Positions 7,633-15,855 are shown, numbered from the stretch's first letter. The stretch is DNA of 64,000 nt from Corynebacterium pilosum DSM 20521 = CIP 103422 (GCF_000373805.1 NZ_KB892471.1:1-64000), one strand, 5' to 3'. Numbers and translations: made by a program. The notes: generated by a model not told the origin, from the letters alone.

Positions 7633-8775
7633 CTAGCCTTTTACAATCCGCAATCGGAGCTTCGACTCGCCCTTTGATTCTGCGATCCGAACAGTTTCCT
7701 GATTCCTCATCGGTACCGGCGCCAAGACGGTATTCAATGTGAGGGACTGCAGATCATCGATTGGCAGTGACAGCTCGTGCGCGACTTTAGTAGGTGTCCA
7801 GCGCTGGGTGCGTTCGGGAGAGAAAAGGAAAGTGAACACCCGTGACTGTTCATAGCTGCTCAAGCCACCGGGCTCGGCTACGTCGAAGCCCGCGTGCACT
7901 AGGCGTTTTCTCACGGACCGGAAAGACCACTCTGTAAGTTTCCCTGTCGTCTTTGCTTTTACTGCCATCGCCATGGCGGACACGCCGTAATACCGCTTGT
8001 GGTCAAAAAGCTGCTCCCGCGTTGGGTCCTGTGGCATGTAATTACGCACAGATGCGGTGGGCATGAGAAACTCAGAGGCAAAGCGATCTGCCTCACGTTC
8101 GTCCTCTTTGCCGGCGGCGTAATTGTTTCCACGAGAATGCAGAACAAGGTGGCCCAGTTCATGTGCGATGTCGAACCGCACGCCTTCCGGTGTCCTGCGG
8201 CGCGTCAAGAAAATGTATGGCTGGCGTTCGTGATACATGGAAAATGCGTCCACTGAATCCCCAAGAGCGGGGATTCCAAAGACACGAATGCCATGAGATT
8301 CCACTAGTTGCACGAGGTTTGGGAGCGGTTCCAAACCGAGGCCCCAATCATGACGGAGTTGCCCCGCAGCCTCTTCTGGGCTCATGTTTCCTAAGAATGG
8401 AACGTCTGGCTGGGGCGACTTTAACCGCTTGTTCAGCCAGAGGTGCAAGTCAACGCCATGGCTTGCCGACGACACCGCGGCATCTTTCACGGCTGCAGAA
8501 GTACGGGCTGCAGAACGAAACGCTAAATCTTCCCGCTCAAGACGAGCTGGCGACTCGAGGAAGAAGTAGTCTTCTGGGAATGACAACGTCGATGAGAGAC
8601 GTGCCGCCACATCTGTCGGGGCCCCATCTTCTTCGTACCTAGCTACCGTCCTAGTAGTTACATCCAGATTGCGTGCTAGTTCCGTTTTCGTTAGACCGCG
8701 GCGCAGTCGCGCATTAGTGATTCGAGTTGGTTCAACGAGCCAGTCTCTATGCCTCTTCGAGGTAGAAATCGACAT
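7633..8775 (-). CDS. XRE helix-turn-helix and ImmA/IrrE metallopeptidase fusion
   Basis: The N-terminal ~60 residues are an XRE/Cro helix-turn-helix (RRGLTKTELARNLDVTTRT). The C-terminal part is an ImmA/IrrE-type zinc peptidase with HELGH and a downstream EREADRFASEFLMP supplying the third ligand and the family signature. The start chosen is ATG at 8775, because GGAGAAG lies just before it; an ATG at 8787 is also in frame. It overlaps the end of the preceding gene by 29 bases, so the two are coupled. ImmA/IrrE proteins typically cleave repressors, or act as antitoxins, in mobile elements and defence islands. The partner upstream may be its substrate or toxin; that is inference. Confidence 0.8.
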   Translation of the reverse strand: MSISTSKRHRDWLVEPTRITNARLRRGLTKTELARNLDVTTRTVARYEEDGAPTDVAARLSSTLSFPEDYFFLESPARLEREDLAFRSAARTSAAVKDAAVSSASHGVDLHLWLNKRLKSPQPDVPFLGNMSPEEAAGQLRHDWGLGLEPLPNLVQLVESHGIRVFGIPALGDSVDAFSMYHERQPYIFLTRRRTPEGVRFDIAHELGHLVLHSRGNNYAAGKEDEREADRFASEFLMPTASVRNYMPQDPTREQLFDHKRYYGVSAMAMAVKAKTTGKLTEWSFRSVRKRLVHAGFDVAEPGGLSSYEQSRVFTFLFSPERTQRWTPTKVAHELSLPIDDLQSLTLNTVLAPVPMRNQETVRIAESKGESKLRLRIVKG

Positions 8776-9406
8776 CGTCTTCTCCATTTCGTTCAGGCAG
8801 TTCCTCTAGGCCCTGATTGAATAGGTGAGGCGGCAGCATCACTCGGACACGCCACCCAGTAACTTTTCCCTCTTTGATACCTTCTGGGAGAGAAAGCTCG
8901 GCCCTCAGCTCGTCCTTACCACGGTAGTACAACAGCATCCAATGTCCTTCGTCTGGTGCTGATTTATCTTTGCCCATGATTTTCACCACCTGCGATAAAG
9001 AAATCAATGGCATTTGCTCATAGGTGCGTTCAGTTGCTCGCCCTTTACGGTTCGCTACGTTTGGCACGCCGTCGGGATTACCAACGTCAGCGGTCCCTCC
9101 ACAGGCCGTGACGGTCCGATCCGCGTCACGAGCCCTGATAAGTGGTCGGTTGTGATCATCGTGCAGCTCCCAATCCCCATCGGCTACGTGCCCGCGCCGG
9201 AGCGTAGCAACTGTATGGGCCCACCGAAAGTAACCGGGAGCCGTGGGCGGAAACGATGGGTCCCGATACACGTCCCGTGTTCCGAACTCTCCGTCCCGCA
9301 GAGCAGCGCTAATCAGCTCTAGGTCTAGTCCAAGTGACTGCACATATTCAGCAGCATCATTCTCGCTAATGACAGCTAATTCGTTGGCCGATATCGGCTG
9401 ACCCAT
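8747..9406 (-). CDS. Uncharacterised protein paired with the XRE/ImmA gene
   Basis: I do not recognise this 219-residue protein. It is soluble, acidic at its C-terminus, and has no signal peptide or membrane helix. Its 3' end overlaps the XRE/ImmA-IrrE gene by 29 bases or more, which implies coupled translation and a joint function. Such two-gene cassettes (an unknown protein followed by a regulator with a peptidase domain) often prove to be toxin-antitoxin-like or defence modules, so it is a candidate effector. The ATG at 9406 is preceded by GAAATGAGGGG, a usable ribosome site. Confidence 0.55.
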   Translation of the reverse strand: MGQPISANELAVISENDAAEYVQSLGLDLELISAALRDGEFGTRDVYRDPSFPPTAPGYFRWAHTVATLRRGHVADGDWELHDDHNRPLIRARDADRTVTACGGTADVGNPDGVPNVANRKGRATERTYEQMPLISLSQVVKIMGKDKSAPDEGHWMLLYYRGKDELRAELSLPEGIKEGKVTGWRVRVMLPPHLFNQGLEELPERNGEDDVDFYLEEA

Positions 9407-9652
9407 GGCCCCTCATTTCACGTACCAAAACCAGACACATTCCAGGTTACATGGCTTCTTGTTAGCCCGCTATAGATTTTTCGTAAGTTGGACTGACACC
9501 TTTTCTGGGCTAAATAGACTTGAATTTAACAATTCCGCCCATGCGCTTTAGAGCTCAGCCCCCGCGCCTTCAGTGCGTCTCCCACTTTGCGCGGGGAAAG
9601 AAGCTGTAGTCTGAGCAGATATGCCTTAGAAAAGGGGGTCGTAGCCGCGATC

Positions 9653-10783
9653 CTAGTACTGGCGAGTCTCCCTCGCCAGGCTCTTGCGCAGGATCATGCG
9701 GCCCATGGGGGAGAGGGGTTCGTCGTCAAGCTCCCAAATATCGGCCCGCTGCACGCCCAGGATCACCCGCGCGGCCCAATTGTCGCGGGGGAGGGTTGCG
9801 GCTGAGGCGGTCGCGGGGACGTGGCACAGCTCGTGCAGTTCAGTCATCACGGCGTCCTTGTCGATGCCCATGGCTCGTGCGGCCTCGTGGCTGCCCAGGT
9901 AGGCGATCGCGTTGTCCATGTACGCGATCGGCGCTTCATCGTCGTGCATGGTTACAGGCAGCATATCGACGATCGCTGTCGCATAATGTGCCGAATCCTT
10001 CAAACAGGCCCGGGCATATTCGGTGATGTTCACGCCGCCACAGTTCGGATCCACCGCGGCCAACATGCCGCGCCCCAAGACCGCGATCAGCATGGTCTGC
10101 TGCATCTGCGGGTTAAACATGTGCAACTCTGGCGCGTTGTTATCGATCCAGCGCTGCAGACGCGGATCCGGCTGAGCAAATGGGTGCAACGGCAGGTGCG
10201 GATCGTGGCGATCAATCATGCGCAGGAGCGAGTCGAAACGTTCGGAGGCATATGCACCCATTTCCCACATCTCATAGTCGATCAGCTTGAGATCGCGCTC
10301 GTTGAACTGGCAGGCGTCGACAAGCTGCTGCGTGTAGCGCACTAGGGCGCCCTGGGGTGATGGGTCGGTGTTGTGGAGATTGGTGATTGGGACTTTCACG
10401 TGGCCGCCGTAGATCAGGCTGGTGATCACTGGGGAGCTGAGCAGAATGCCGCGCACCCACGCTTTGTCCTGATCATCCATATCCAGCGGTGTGAAGTTCG
10501 CGCGGTGGGTGCGGATGTTGTTCGTGACATCTTCGAAAGCGGCTTCGATCTCGGGAAAATTCGGTGTGATCCCGAATGCATCTTGCACGAGGTCGCGGAC
10601 CTCCGTCTCGACTTGATGGTGGTGCATCGTCAACGCCACCAGGAAAAGAGCGGTGTCCTTCTCGGTCATTGGTGCGAGGTCCTGGTATGCGGAGATACCT
10701 TCGTCGATTCGTTCTGTCAGCATTCCTGCCAGTTCGTACAGTGTGGCCAGTGCAGTTGTTTCTTTGGTTGTTGTGTTCGCCAT
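9653..10783 (-). CDS. Hypothetical protein, 376 residues
   Basis: I do not recognise this family. The protein is soluble and mostly helical, with many His, Met and acidic residues, and near its C-terminus reads TELHELCHVP, which contains an HExxH pattern that could be a zinc site or coincidence. Its 5' untranslated region holds a hairpin that recurs in front of the ParD gene upstream (27 identical bases), and the bases just before the start codon are also alike (GCGTTCCCCCT in + orientation). The two genes probably share a control mechanism and may have arisen by insertion next to a common leader. Confidence 0.55.
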   Translation of the reverse strand: MANTTTKETTALATLYELAGMLTERIDEGISAYQDLAPMTEKDTALFLVALTMHHHQVETEVRDLVQDAFGITPNFPEIEAAFEDVTNNIRTHRANFTPLDMDDQDKAWVRGILLSSPVITSLIYGGHVKVPITNLHNTDPSPQGALVRYTQQLVDACQFNERDLKLIDYEMWEMGAYASERFDSLLRMIDRHDPHLPLHPFAQPDPRLQRWIDNNAPELHMFNPQMQQTMLIAVLGRGMLAAVDPNCGGVNITEYARACLKDSAHYATAIVDMLPVTMHDDEAPIAYMDNAIAYLGSHEAARAMGIDKDAVMTELHELCHVPATASAATLPRDNWAARVILGVQRADIWELDDEPLSPMGRMILRKSLARETRQY

Positions 10784-10817
10784 GATGGCGTTCCCCCTTT
10801 GTGTGATTGTTAAGTCT

Positions 10818-10844
10818 CGGCGCTTCGCCCCTGAAGCGCCGTTA
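10818..10844 (-). repeat. 27-bp leader repeat with hairpin, copy 1
   Basis: Positions 10819-10840 form a perfect 8-bp stem (GGCGCTTC / GAAGCGCC) around a 6-base loop. The 27 bases are identical to 11172-11198. This copy lies in the 5' leader of the gene at 9653-10783. Confidence 0.75.
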
Positions 10845-10869
10845 GGTGGTTGTTCTCGTGTTTATATTT

Positions 10870-11100
10870 CTAAGTTCGTTCGGCGATGAACTTGTCAAAG
10901 TCGAAGCTGGTCAGTGGCCCACTTTCTTCGCCTTCGATCAGCGCTTGTCTCACCGCCTCATGATAAGTTTCGCGCTCTTCGAGAAGACGCAATCCGGCTC
11001 GGATTACCTCGCTGGCATTGCGGTACCTTCCTGACGAAACTTGGTCTGCGATGAACTGGACAAAATGGTCGTCGAGGCTGACGGATGTGTTAGTAGACAT
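10870..11100 (-). CDS. ParD-like ribbon-helix-helix antitoxin, no ParE seen
   Basis: The 76-residue protein has the N-terminal [15 protein letters not shown] strand-helix and the [19 protein letters not shown] core of ParD/CopG antitoxins, with a C-terminal tail that would bind a toxin. ATG at 11100 is chosen over an in-frame upstream start because ParD proteins begin close to the first strand. A ParE toxin normally follows directly; here the next gene (10783-9653) is far too long and unlike ParE, so the antitoxin is orphaned or has acquired a different partner. Confidence 0.8.
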   Translation of the reverse strand: MSTNTSVSLDDHFVQFIADQVSSGRYRNASEVIRAGLRLLEERETYHEAVRQALIEGEESGPLTSFDFDKFIAERT

Positions 11101-11171
11101 AGAGCCAAAGTACCAATTGTTGGTAATCATGCGATGGCGTTCCCCCTAAGTTTGTTGTGGTTGTTGTGCCC

Positions 11172-11198
11172 CGGCGCTTCGCCCCTGAAGCGCCGTTA
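11172..11198 (-). repeat. 27-bp leader repeat with hairpin, copy 2
   Basis: Identical to 10818-10844, with the same 8-bp stem and 6-base loop. It lies in the 5' leader of the ParD gene, about 70 bases before its start codon. Confidence 0.75.
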
Positions 11199-11270
11199 AG
11201 ACTCAACATAGCCCGCCCGCACCGTTCCCACGCAACAGTTTTTGAAAAAGTATATTTTCCCAGGTCGGCT

Positions 11271-11299
11271 TGTGGATAACCCCTTCCGAGTTATCCACA
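11271..11299. promoter_or_regulatory. Inverted pair of consensus DnaA boxes
   Basis: TGTGGATAAC (11271-11280) and GTTATCCACA (11290-11299) form a perfect 10-bp inverted repeat spaced by 9 bases. Each half contains the full DnaA-box consensus TTATCCACA. It lies 52 kb from dnaA in an intergenic region, upstream of the DUF1540 gene. Confidence 0.55.
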
Positions 11300-11500
11300 G
11301 GCGCGCCCAGTCCCTCCGAAACAGGATGGCCCGGGAGGGGTAATCGTCGTAAAGCGGCACGAATTAAAGCACACTTTTGTGACGTTATTTCCGCAGGTCA
11401 GGGTAGGTTTACCTTGCTTGTGAGTACCTTTTAAGTTCCCTATACTCGAAAACAACAGATACGCGAACCCCTTCACACATCAACTTGAGAGGTTCACACC

Positions 11501-11770
11501 ATGACAACCGCAATTGCTTCCTGCTCCACGACCACCTGCGCATTCAACAATGAAGGCTGCACAGCATTGGGCATCACCGTCGCCGGCGATTCCACTGCTA
11601 CCTGCGCTACCTTCACGACTATCGATGTGCGTGCTGGCCGCCCTGCAGACGGCGCCGTCGGTGCTTGCCACCGTCTGGAATGCACCCACAACAAGGACCT
11701 TCTGTGCACCAACTCCACAATCACCATCACCGGTGAGAACGCGGAGTGCGGCGCATACGAAGTCGCCTAG
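11501..11770 (+). CDS. Cysteine-rich protein with two DUF1540 repeats
   Basis: The 89-residue protein contains two copies of a four-cysteine module: residues ~6-30 (CSTTTCAFNNEGCTALGI and a following Cys) and ~50-85 (CHRLECTHNKDLLCTNS and a following Cys). This matches the DUF1540 pattern, a small fold thought to bind metal. It has no signal peptide, so it is probably cytoplasmic. ATG at 11501 is preceded by GAGAGG, TATACT at 11441 can serve as the -10 element, and a strong terminator follows. Function is unknown. A metal-storage or metal-sensing role is inferred from cysteine content only. Confidence 0.75.
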   Translation: MTTAIASCSTTTCAFNNEGCTALGITVAGDSTATCATFTTIDVRAGRPADGAVGACHRLECTHNKDLLCTNSTITITGENAECGAYEVA

Positions 11771-11781
11771 CGAAATACCTG

Positions 11782-11818
11782 GAAGCGGGCCCCTCCCGGG
11801 ACGGAAGGGGCCCGCTTC
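11782..11818. terminator. Bidirectional hairpin terminator
   Basis: A perfect 13-bp stem (GAAGCGGGCCCCT with its complement) surrounds an 11-base loop, placed between the DUF1540 gene and the convergent gene ending at 11855. The U-run is weak. Confidence 0.7.
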
Positions 11819-11854
11819 ACTGTCTCGACGTGGACACAGATACGCGAAATTGCG

Positions 11855-12616
11855 TTACGCCGAGGTCTGAGCTACCAACGCCTGCAGCGCGGTAGACAAG
11901 TCTTGAACAGAACGCACAGGTTCCGGGAACATCACATACGCCGCGACGCGAGAGGTATCCGTCGTGCGCAACAGCGTCACGCCCACCTCGCACACATCGA
12001 TCACCATGATGCGGTTGCGCAGGTGCTCGCAGACCGGCTGGTCCAGCGGCGGGAGCATCTCGCCGACGAGCACTCCGCGGGCAACCCCGTCCATTACTGA
12101 GTCCAACTCAGCACTGGCTAGTGCGGTGGCCTCGTCGTAAGCAGCTAAGCGATCCATCGCCAGTAGCGGCAGACGGTTCACGTGCGTGACCACGTGGTCA
12201 AACGGGATGGCACAGGTGCCGGCCACGTAGTGGACGTACACGGTAGAGAGATCGACAACACCCGTGATCCACGGGCCGTTGTCAGAGATCCACTCCACTT
12301 CACCTAAAGCATGGACGCTGGCAGTGGTGGCGACCAGCTGGAAGTGCGGGGCGCGCAGTGTGACGTCAACACGCACTTTCGTCGGCGCTAGGTGCTCCAC
12401 GTCCTCCCGATAGCAGGACACGATCAGCTTGCCGTGAGCGTCGAGACCCTGGGCGCTGAGCCCATGCGCAGCCACCCGAATGTGTCGGGGCGTGCCGCTG
12501 GCGTAATCCAGCAGGGACATGTCGCCTTGCCCAGCGATCATGCGGGCCGCCAAGCTGACTCCCAAACGCTGAGCCGCGTCCACCTTGACGTCCACGCGTT
12601 GCAGGTTATCCGCCAT
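11855..12616 (-). CDS. Iron-regulated DUF2470-like protein, putative heme handling
   Basis: This 253-residue soluble protein resembles DUF2470-containing proteins of actinobacteria: an N-terminal half reading ...RHIRVAAHGLSAQGLDAHG... then VRVDVTLRAPHFQLVATTASVHALGEVEWI, which fits the split-barrel-associated domain seen next to heme-degrading HugZ-type proteins. The family call is tentative. The regulatory call is stronger: a near-perfect DtxR box lies 20 bases upstream of the start, and AGGAGG precedes the ATG. It should be repressed when iron is plentiful. A role in heme or siderophore metabolism is inference. Confidence 0.55.
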   Translation of the reverse strand: MADNLQRVDVKVDAAQRLGVSLAARMIAGQGDMSLLDYASGTPRHIRVAAHGLSAQGLDAHGKLIVSCYREDVEHLAPTKVRVDVTLRAPHFQLVATTASVHALGEVEWISDNGPWITGVVDLSTVYVHYVAGTCAIPFDHVVTHVNRLPLLAMDRLAAYDEATALASAELDSVMDGVARGVLVGEMLPPLDQPVCEHLRNRIMVIDVCEVGVTLLRTTDTSRVAAYVMFPEPVRSVQDLSTALQALVAQTSA

Positions 12617-12635
12617 GCCAAAACCTCCTTTTGCT

Positions 12636-12654
12636 TAAGGTAAGGCTAACCTAA
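12636..12654 (-). promoter_or_regulatory. DtxR iron box
   Basis: TAAGGTAAGGCTAACCTAA matches the DtxR consensus TWAGGTTAGSCTAACCTWA at 18 of 19 positions and lies just upstream of the gene starting at 12616, where bound DtxR-Fe would block transcription. Confidence 0.85.
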
Positions 12655-12831
12655 CTTAGCCGATGGAAGGGTGTCAAGGGTTTTGGGCAAAGTTTTTTAA
12701 ACAAAAGGGAGGGGGCTATCACAGCAGGCCGGCTTTACATGTAAACGCGCTTGGACCTTAAGAATGCTAAGAGATATGATCGAGTTAACCGTTCAGCCCG
12801 CCTCGACTCCGGTCGGGAGTGGGCTGGATCT

Positions 12832-13167
12832 CTATCTAGAGGTCGGAGTAGGCGCAACATCGGTTCCGGAGGCCGTTTGCAGCGGAGTGATATCGCGCAA
12901 AGTATCAGCTAGATTGCCCCGGCTAAGACGGATCTCATATCCAGACTGCAAATTCATCCAGAATTCAGCCGAGGTCCCAAAATACCGTGCAAGACGGACC
13001 GCAGTATCTGCGGTAATCGAGCGCTTTCCATGAACAATTTCGTCAATCCTGCGCGGAGGCACTCCTATAGATACCGCAACCTTGTGCTGCGTGATGCCGA
13101 AACCGTTAATGAAATCCTCCAGCAGCACCTCACCTGGGTGGATCGGTGGAATCTTATCGTTCGTCAT
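12832..13167 (-). CDS. HigA-family antitoxin
   Basis: The 111-residue protein begins MTNDKIPPIHPGEVLLEDF, the signature of HigA/VapI antitoxins, followed by a helix-turn-helix (GITQHKVAVSIGVPPRRIDEIVHGKR) and the conserved FGTSAEFWMNLQ. The start ATG at 13167 has AGAGGAGAG before it. HigB toxins are usually encoded just upstream. Here only the last codons of a higB-like gene remain, so this is an orphan antitoxin. HigA binds its own promoter through the helix-turn-helix and may still act as a repressor. Confidence 0.88.
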   Translation of the reverse strand: MTNDKIPPIHPGEVLLEDFINGFGITQHKVAVSIGVPPRRIDEIVHGKRSITADTAVRLARYFGTSAEFWMNLQSGYEIRLSRGNLADTLRDITPLQTASGTDVAPTPTSR

Positions 13168-13178
13168 GGTCTCTCCTC

Positions 13179-13226
13179 TTAGTGATAATCGACAACTTCC
13201 GAAGCACCGCACGTTGAAGTTTTCAA
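13179..13226 (-). pseudogene. C-terminal remnant of higB toxin gene
   Basis: Eleven bases before the HigA start, the minus strand reads ...EVVDYH followed by TAA. HigB toxins commonly end in a (E)IVDYH-type tail. The frame is open for only 15 codons before an upstream TGA at 13227-13229, and no RelE-like body is visible, so the toxin gene has decayed or been deleted. Confidence 0.55.
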
Positions 13227-13443
13227 TCAAACGATTTCACCCGCCCGTTAGTCTCGAAAGGGTCTGATCTCAGGTATCAACCTACTTAAGTTCACGAGTA
13301 GTCGCGAAATGAACAGCCCCTACGATGAAGCGGCTAACCGGCAAACGCAATGTGTGTCACCAGGCAAACAGCAGGTAGGCCTTCAGGGAGTTGCTCCATA
13401 CTGATCCACTTTTGCTTCAGGAAGAGCGAATCGTTGATAAGCA

Positions 13444-15855
13444 TCAACCACCACTTGCGCCCGTAGCCTCCGCGCCTTGCAGTTGGCGAATCAAAGCGGC
13501 GATCGTGCCATCAGTGACCGCACCGACAAATTTGCCGGGCAGGTACTTGTCGATCTCCACCAGCGATTGGAAGGCGTTGAAAACTTCTTCAGGAGTGAAA
13601 GAGTTTTGCGTGGCTTCCTCGCGCAAGGTCTGGATATCGCGGGGTTGAGCCTGGCTCGTCAGGTACGGCTGGATCGCATCGCGAAGCCCGGAACGCAGAT
13701 CTGCGATGTCGTCAGCGACGGCATCCGTATTGATGAAGGACTCGGCTTGGGAAAGGAACTTCAGGATGTCTGCGTAAGGACCGTTATCCTCCGGTTCCTC
13801 GTCGTCGGTGAGCGGGCGAAGAGTAAAGACGAGGTCGTCAGTGTCAATCCCAAGGTGTTGGAAGAGGCCGCGCAGAATCGTCATCTTCTCAGCCGTGCTG
13901 TTGCGAGTCTGCACCCACAATTGGGACACGATTTCTTCCTGGTAGCGATTCGTCGGCTTCGGACCAGCGCTAAAACCGAAGGCGCCTGCCTCCGCATACT
14001 CGAAGATGCTCTCCCTGTGCTGAGCGATCAGTGTCTTAAGCAGCGAGCGCATCATGTCTTTGAAGGACTTGACCGTAACGGATACGTCGTTGAATTCATA
14101 AGCGATAATGCTGCGGCTGGTAAAGTCCGTGTCATCCCCCATCGGTACCTCAGGCAGGGGTTCGCGTACGGGTTCAAAGCCGGTCTTCGGCTTAGCCCAG
14201 TAGGCGACAGCGATATCCGAAAGCCTCTTTGATCGGCGCTCAATCTGTTCTTCACCCCAGGTGTCGGCCTTCTTGATGGAATCGTTGAGCCGGTACGGGG
14301 AGGAATCGAAGCCTTCAGGGATAGATTTCTTCGTCTGAAATGAAGAGTTTGAGTACTCGGAGTTGTAACCGGTAACAGTAAGATTGCCGATCCGGTGTAG
14401 CCACTCGTGGTGAATCTCCTCGGCATCAGGGCCGAGCTCCTCGCGCCAGGCCTTAGTCAGAGTCTGCGGCATAACATGTTCGACCGAAAGTTCGCCTCGC
14501 TCCAATGCTCCGGCGACATCGACGATGTCCTTGGAATCGCGATTTTCCAGGCACTCAAAAAGATAACGACGGTTGTGCGGCCGGAATGCGAAGAAATTGC
14601 GAGTGCCGAAAGCTTCTCGGAAGGTGTTGTCGTCGGGGAATTCACCAGAAGTGCCTGCACGACGATAGAGCAGGTAGGCGATGACATCCGCGATAAGAGC
14701 ATCGTGGTGGCGAATGCGGCGGGCTTCGCTGTAGAGCGTCGCGAAAATCTTGTTGAGTCCGTGGGTGGGTATGTCAACGACCAGGCGACGGAAGATATAG
14801 GAATCGATGAGTTCGATAGTGGCAGCGACGTCCTCAGCTTGGAGGTCGCCGGCTCGGTGGTCGCCGAGCAACGGCATGAGCGTGGGCATTGCCACTTCAC
14901 GGCGCATGATATTGAAACGGCGCAACCGACGATCCGCCTGCGTAATGCCGGTCTTAGCAGTGTTGAGATCGCGGTAGTACTCGGAGTAATCCCGCATGGA
15001 GTGCAGGACCGTCTCGATGGAATCATCCGTAGAATCGAGGAAACGCTTGAATGCCTCATAAACGTGGTCCAAACGTGGAGTCTTGCGCGTCCGAGTAACA
15101 AGGTAGAGGCGGATGAAGGCATCCGTGTCATAGGCAACGTTATGCTCGATGCGGTTCCAATAGTTCTCGTAAAGGTTCTCCTGCTCCTTCACGGTCAATC
15201 CCATGAGGACGAGGTTCCGAATCTTATCCGACTCGGTAAGACTCTTACCGGTCGAATTAAGGGATTCGAAAATACGCTGCGGATCGTCATGGTTCTCCAA
15301 GTCCAAGATCATGGTCTCAAGGCGGCCGATGGCGGTCCACAGTTTGTCTCCATCGAAGTCCGCGTCTCGAATACGCTCACGGAAGTAGCAATAATTCGCG
15401 GTGGCGTTGGAGCGTTCGTTCAGTTCCTGGCCGGTCAGTAGCCGACGATAGGAATCAAGGTCATCCTTGACGGGCTTGAGTTTCAGCTTAGGCTCGGCGA
15501 CAGTCGAGCCGGCATTCTCTAGGTAGTTGCGACGCAGGCGATCGGCAAGCTCAGCGTCAGTAGATTCAATCTCGCCTTCGTCGAGGGCGTCGGCAAGCGC
15601 GAGGATAAGCAAACTGACGGTAGTAATTCGCTGTTGACCGTCGATGACTACCCAACGGAACTTTGTCTCTGGATTTCCCACGACGGCACCAAAGAAATGC
15701 TTAGGACGGTCATGAGTAATCACGTCGACGAGATCGTCGAAAAGCCGTGCGCATTGTTCCTCACTCCAGTCATAGTTTCTTTGATAGACGGGAATGATGA
15801 GCTCAGTGTCATTTCCATCAAAGATTCTAACGATATCGCGAACCTCACCCTTCAT
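13444..15855 (-). CDS. GmrSD-type (DUF262-DUF1524) restriction endonuclease
   Basis: The ~803-residue single chain has an N-terminal DUF262 domain with PVYQRNYDW and the IDGQQR NTPase motif (about residues 70-76), a long helical middle, a DUF1524 HNH nuclease region with LSVEHVMPQTL, then HRIGNLTVTGYNSEYSN, and a ~250-residue C-terminal extension. GmrSD enzymes are type IV, nucleotide-dependent nucleases against phage DNA with modified bases; SspE and BrxU share this architecture. ATG at 15855 is preferred because homologues start near MKGEVRDI; CATAAT just upstream suggests a leaderless transcript. It stands alone, without Ssp or BREX partners in the window. Confidence 0.85.
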   Translation of the reverse strand: MKGEVRDIVRIFDGNDTELIIPVYQRNYDWSEEQCARLFDDLVDVITHDRPKHFFGAVVGNPETKFRWVVIDGQQRITTVSLLILALADALDEGEIESTDAELADRLRRNYLENAGSTVAEPKLKLKPVKDDLDSYRRLLTGQELNERSNATANYCYFRERIRDADFDGDKLWTAIGRLETMILDLENHDDPQRIFESLNSTGKSLTESDKIRNLVLMGLTVKEQENLYENYWNRIEHNVAYDTDAFIRLYLVTRTRKTPRLDHVYEAFKRFLDSTDDSIETVLHSMRDYSEYYRDLNTAKTGITQADRRLRRFNIMRREVAMPTLMPLLGDHRAGDLQAEDVAATIELIDSYIFRRLVVDIPTHGLNKIFATLYSEARRIRHHDALIADVIAYLLYRRAGTSGEFPDDNTFREAFGTRNFFAFRPHNRRYLFECLENRDSKDIVDVAGALERGELSVEHVMPQTLTKAWREELGPDAEEIHHEWLHRIGNLTVTGYNSEYSNSSFQTKKSIPEGFDSSPYRLNDSIKKADTWGEEQIERRSKRLSDIAVAYWAKPKTGFEPVREPLPEVPMGDDTDFTSRSIIAYEFNDVSVTVKSFKDMMRSLLKTLIAQHRESIFEYAEAGAFGFSAGPKPTNRYQEEIVSQLWVQTRNSTAEKMTILRGLFQHLGIDTDDLVFTLRPLTDDEEPEDNGPYADILKFLSQAESFINTDAVADDIADLRSGLRDAIQPYLTSQAQPRDIQTLREEATQNSFTPEEVFNAFQSLVEIDKYLPGKFVGAVTDGTIAALIRQLQGAEATGASGG

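Larger units (their letters stand above)
11101..11500. other. Intergenic region with hairpin, DnaA-box pair and 12-mer
   Basis: The 400-base gap between ParD and the DUF1540 gene holds the second leader hairpin (11172-11198), an inverted pair of DnaA-box-like sites (11271-11299), one exact copy of the dispersed 12-mer (11344-11355), and a promoter-like TATACT at 11441-11446 ahead of the DUF1540 gene. Confidence 0.6.

Noticed and set aside
11403..11421. DtxR-like box before the DUF1540 gene
   Set aside because: The stretch around AGGTTTACCT matches only about 11 of 19 consensus bases.
14407..15441. 344-codon plus-strand frame opposite the GmrSD-type gene
   Set aside because: It is a shadow of the coding strand without any recognisable motif or ribosome site.
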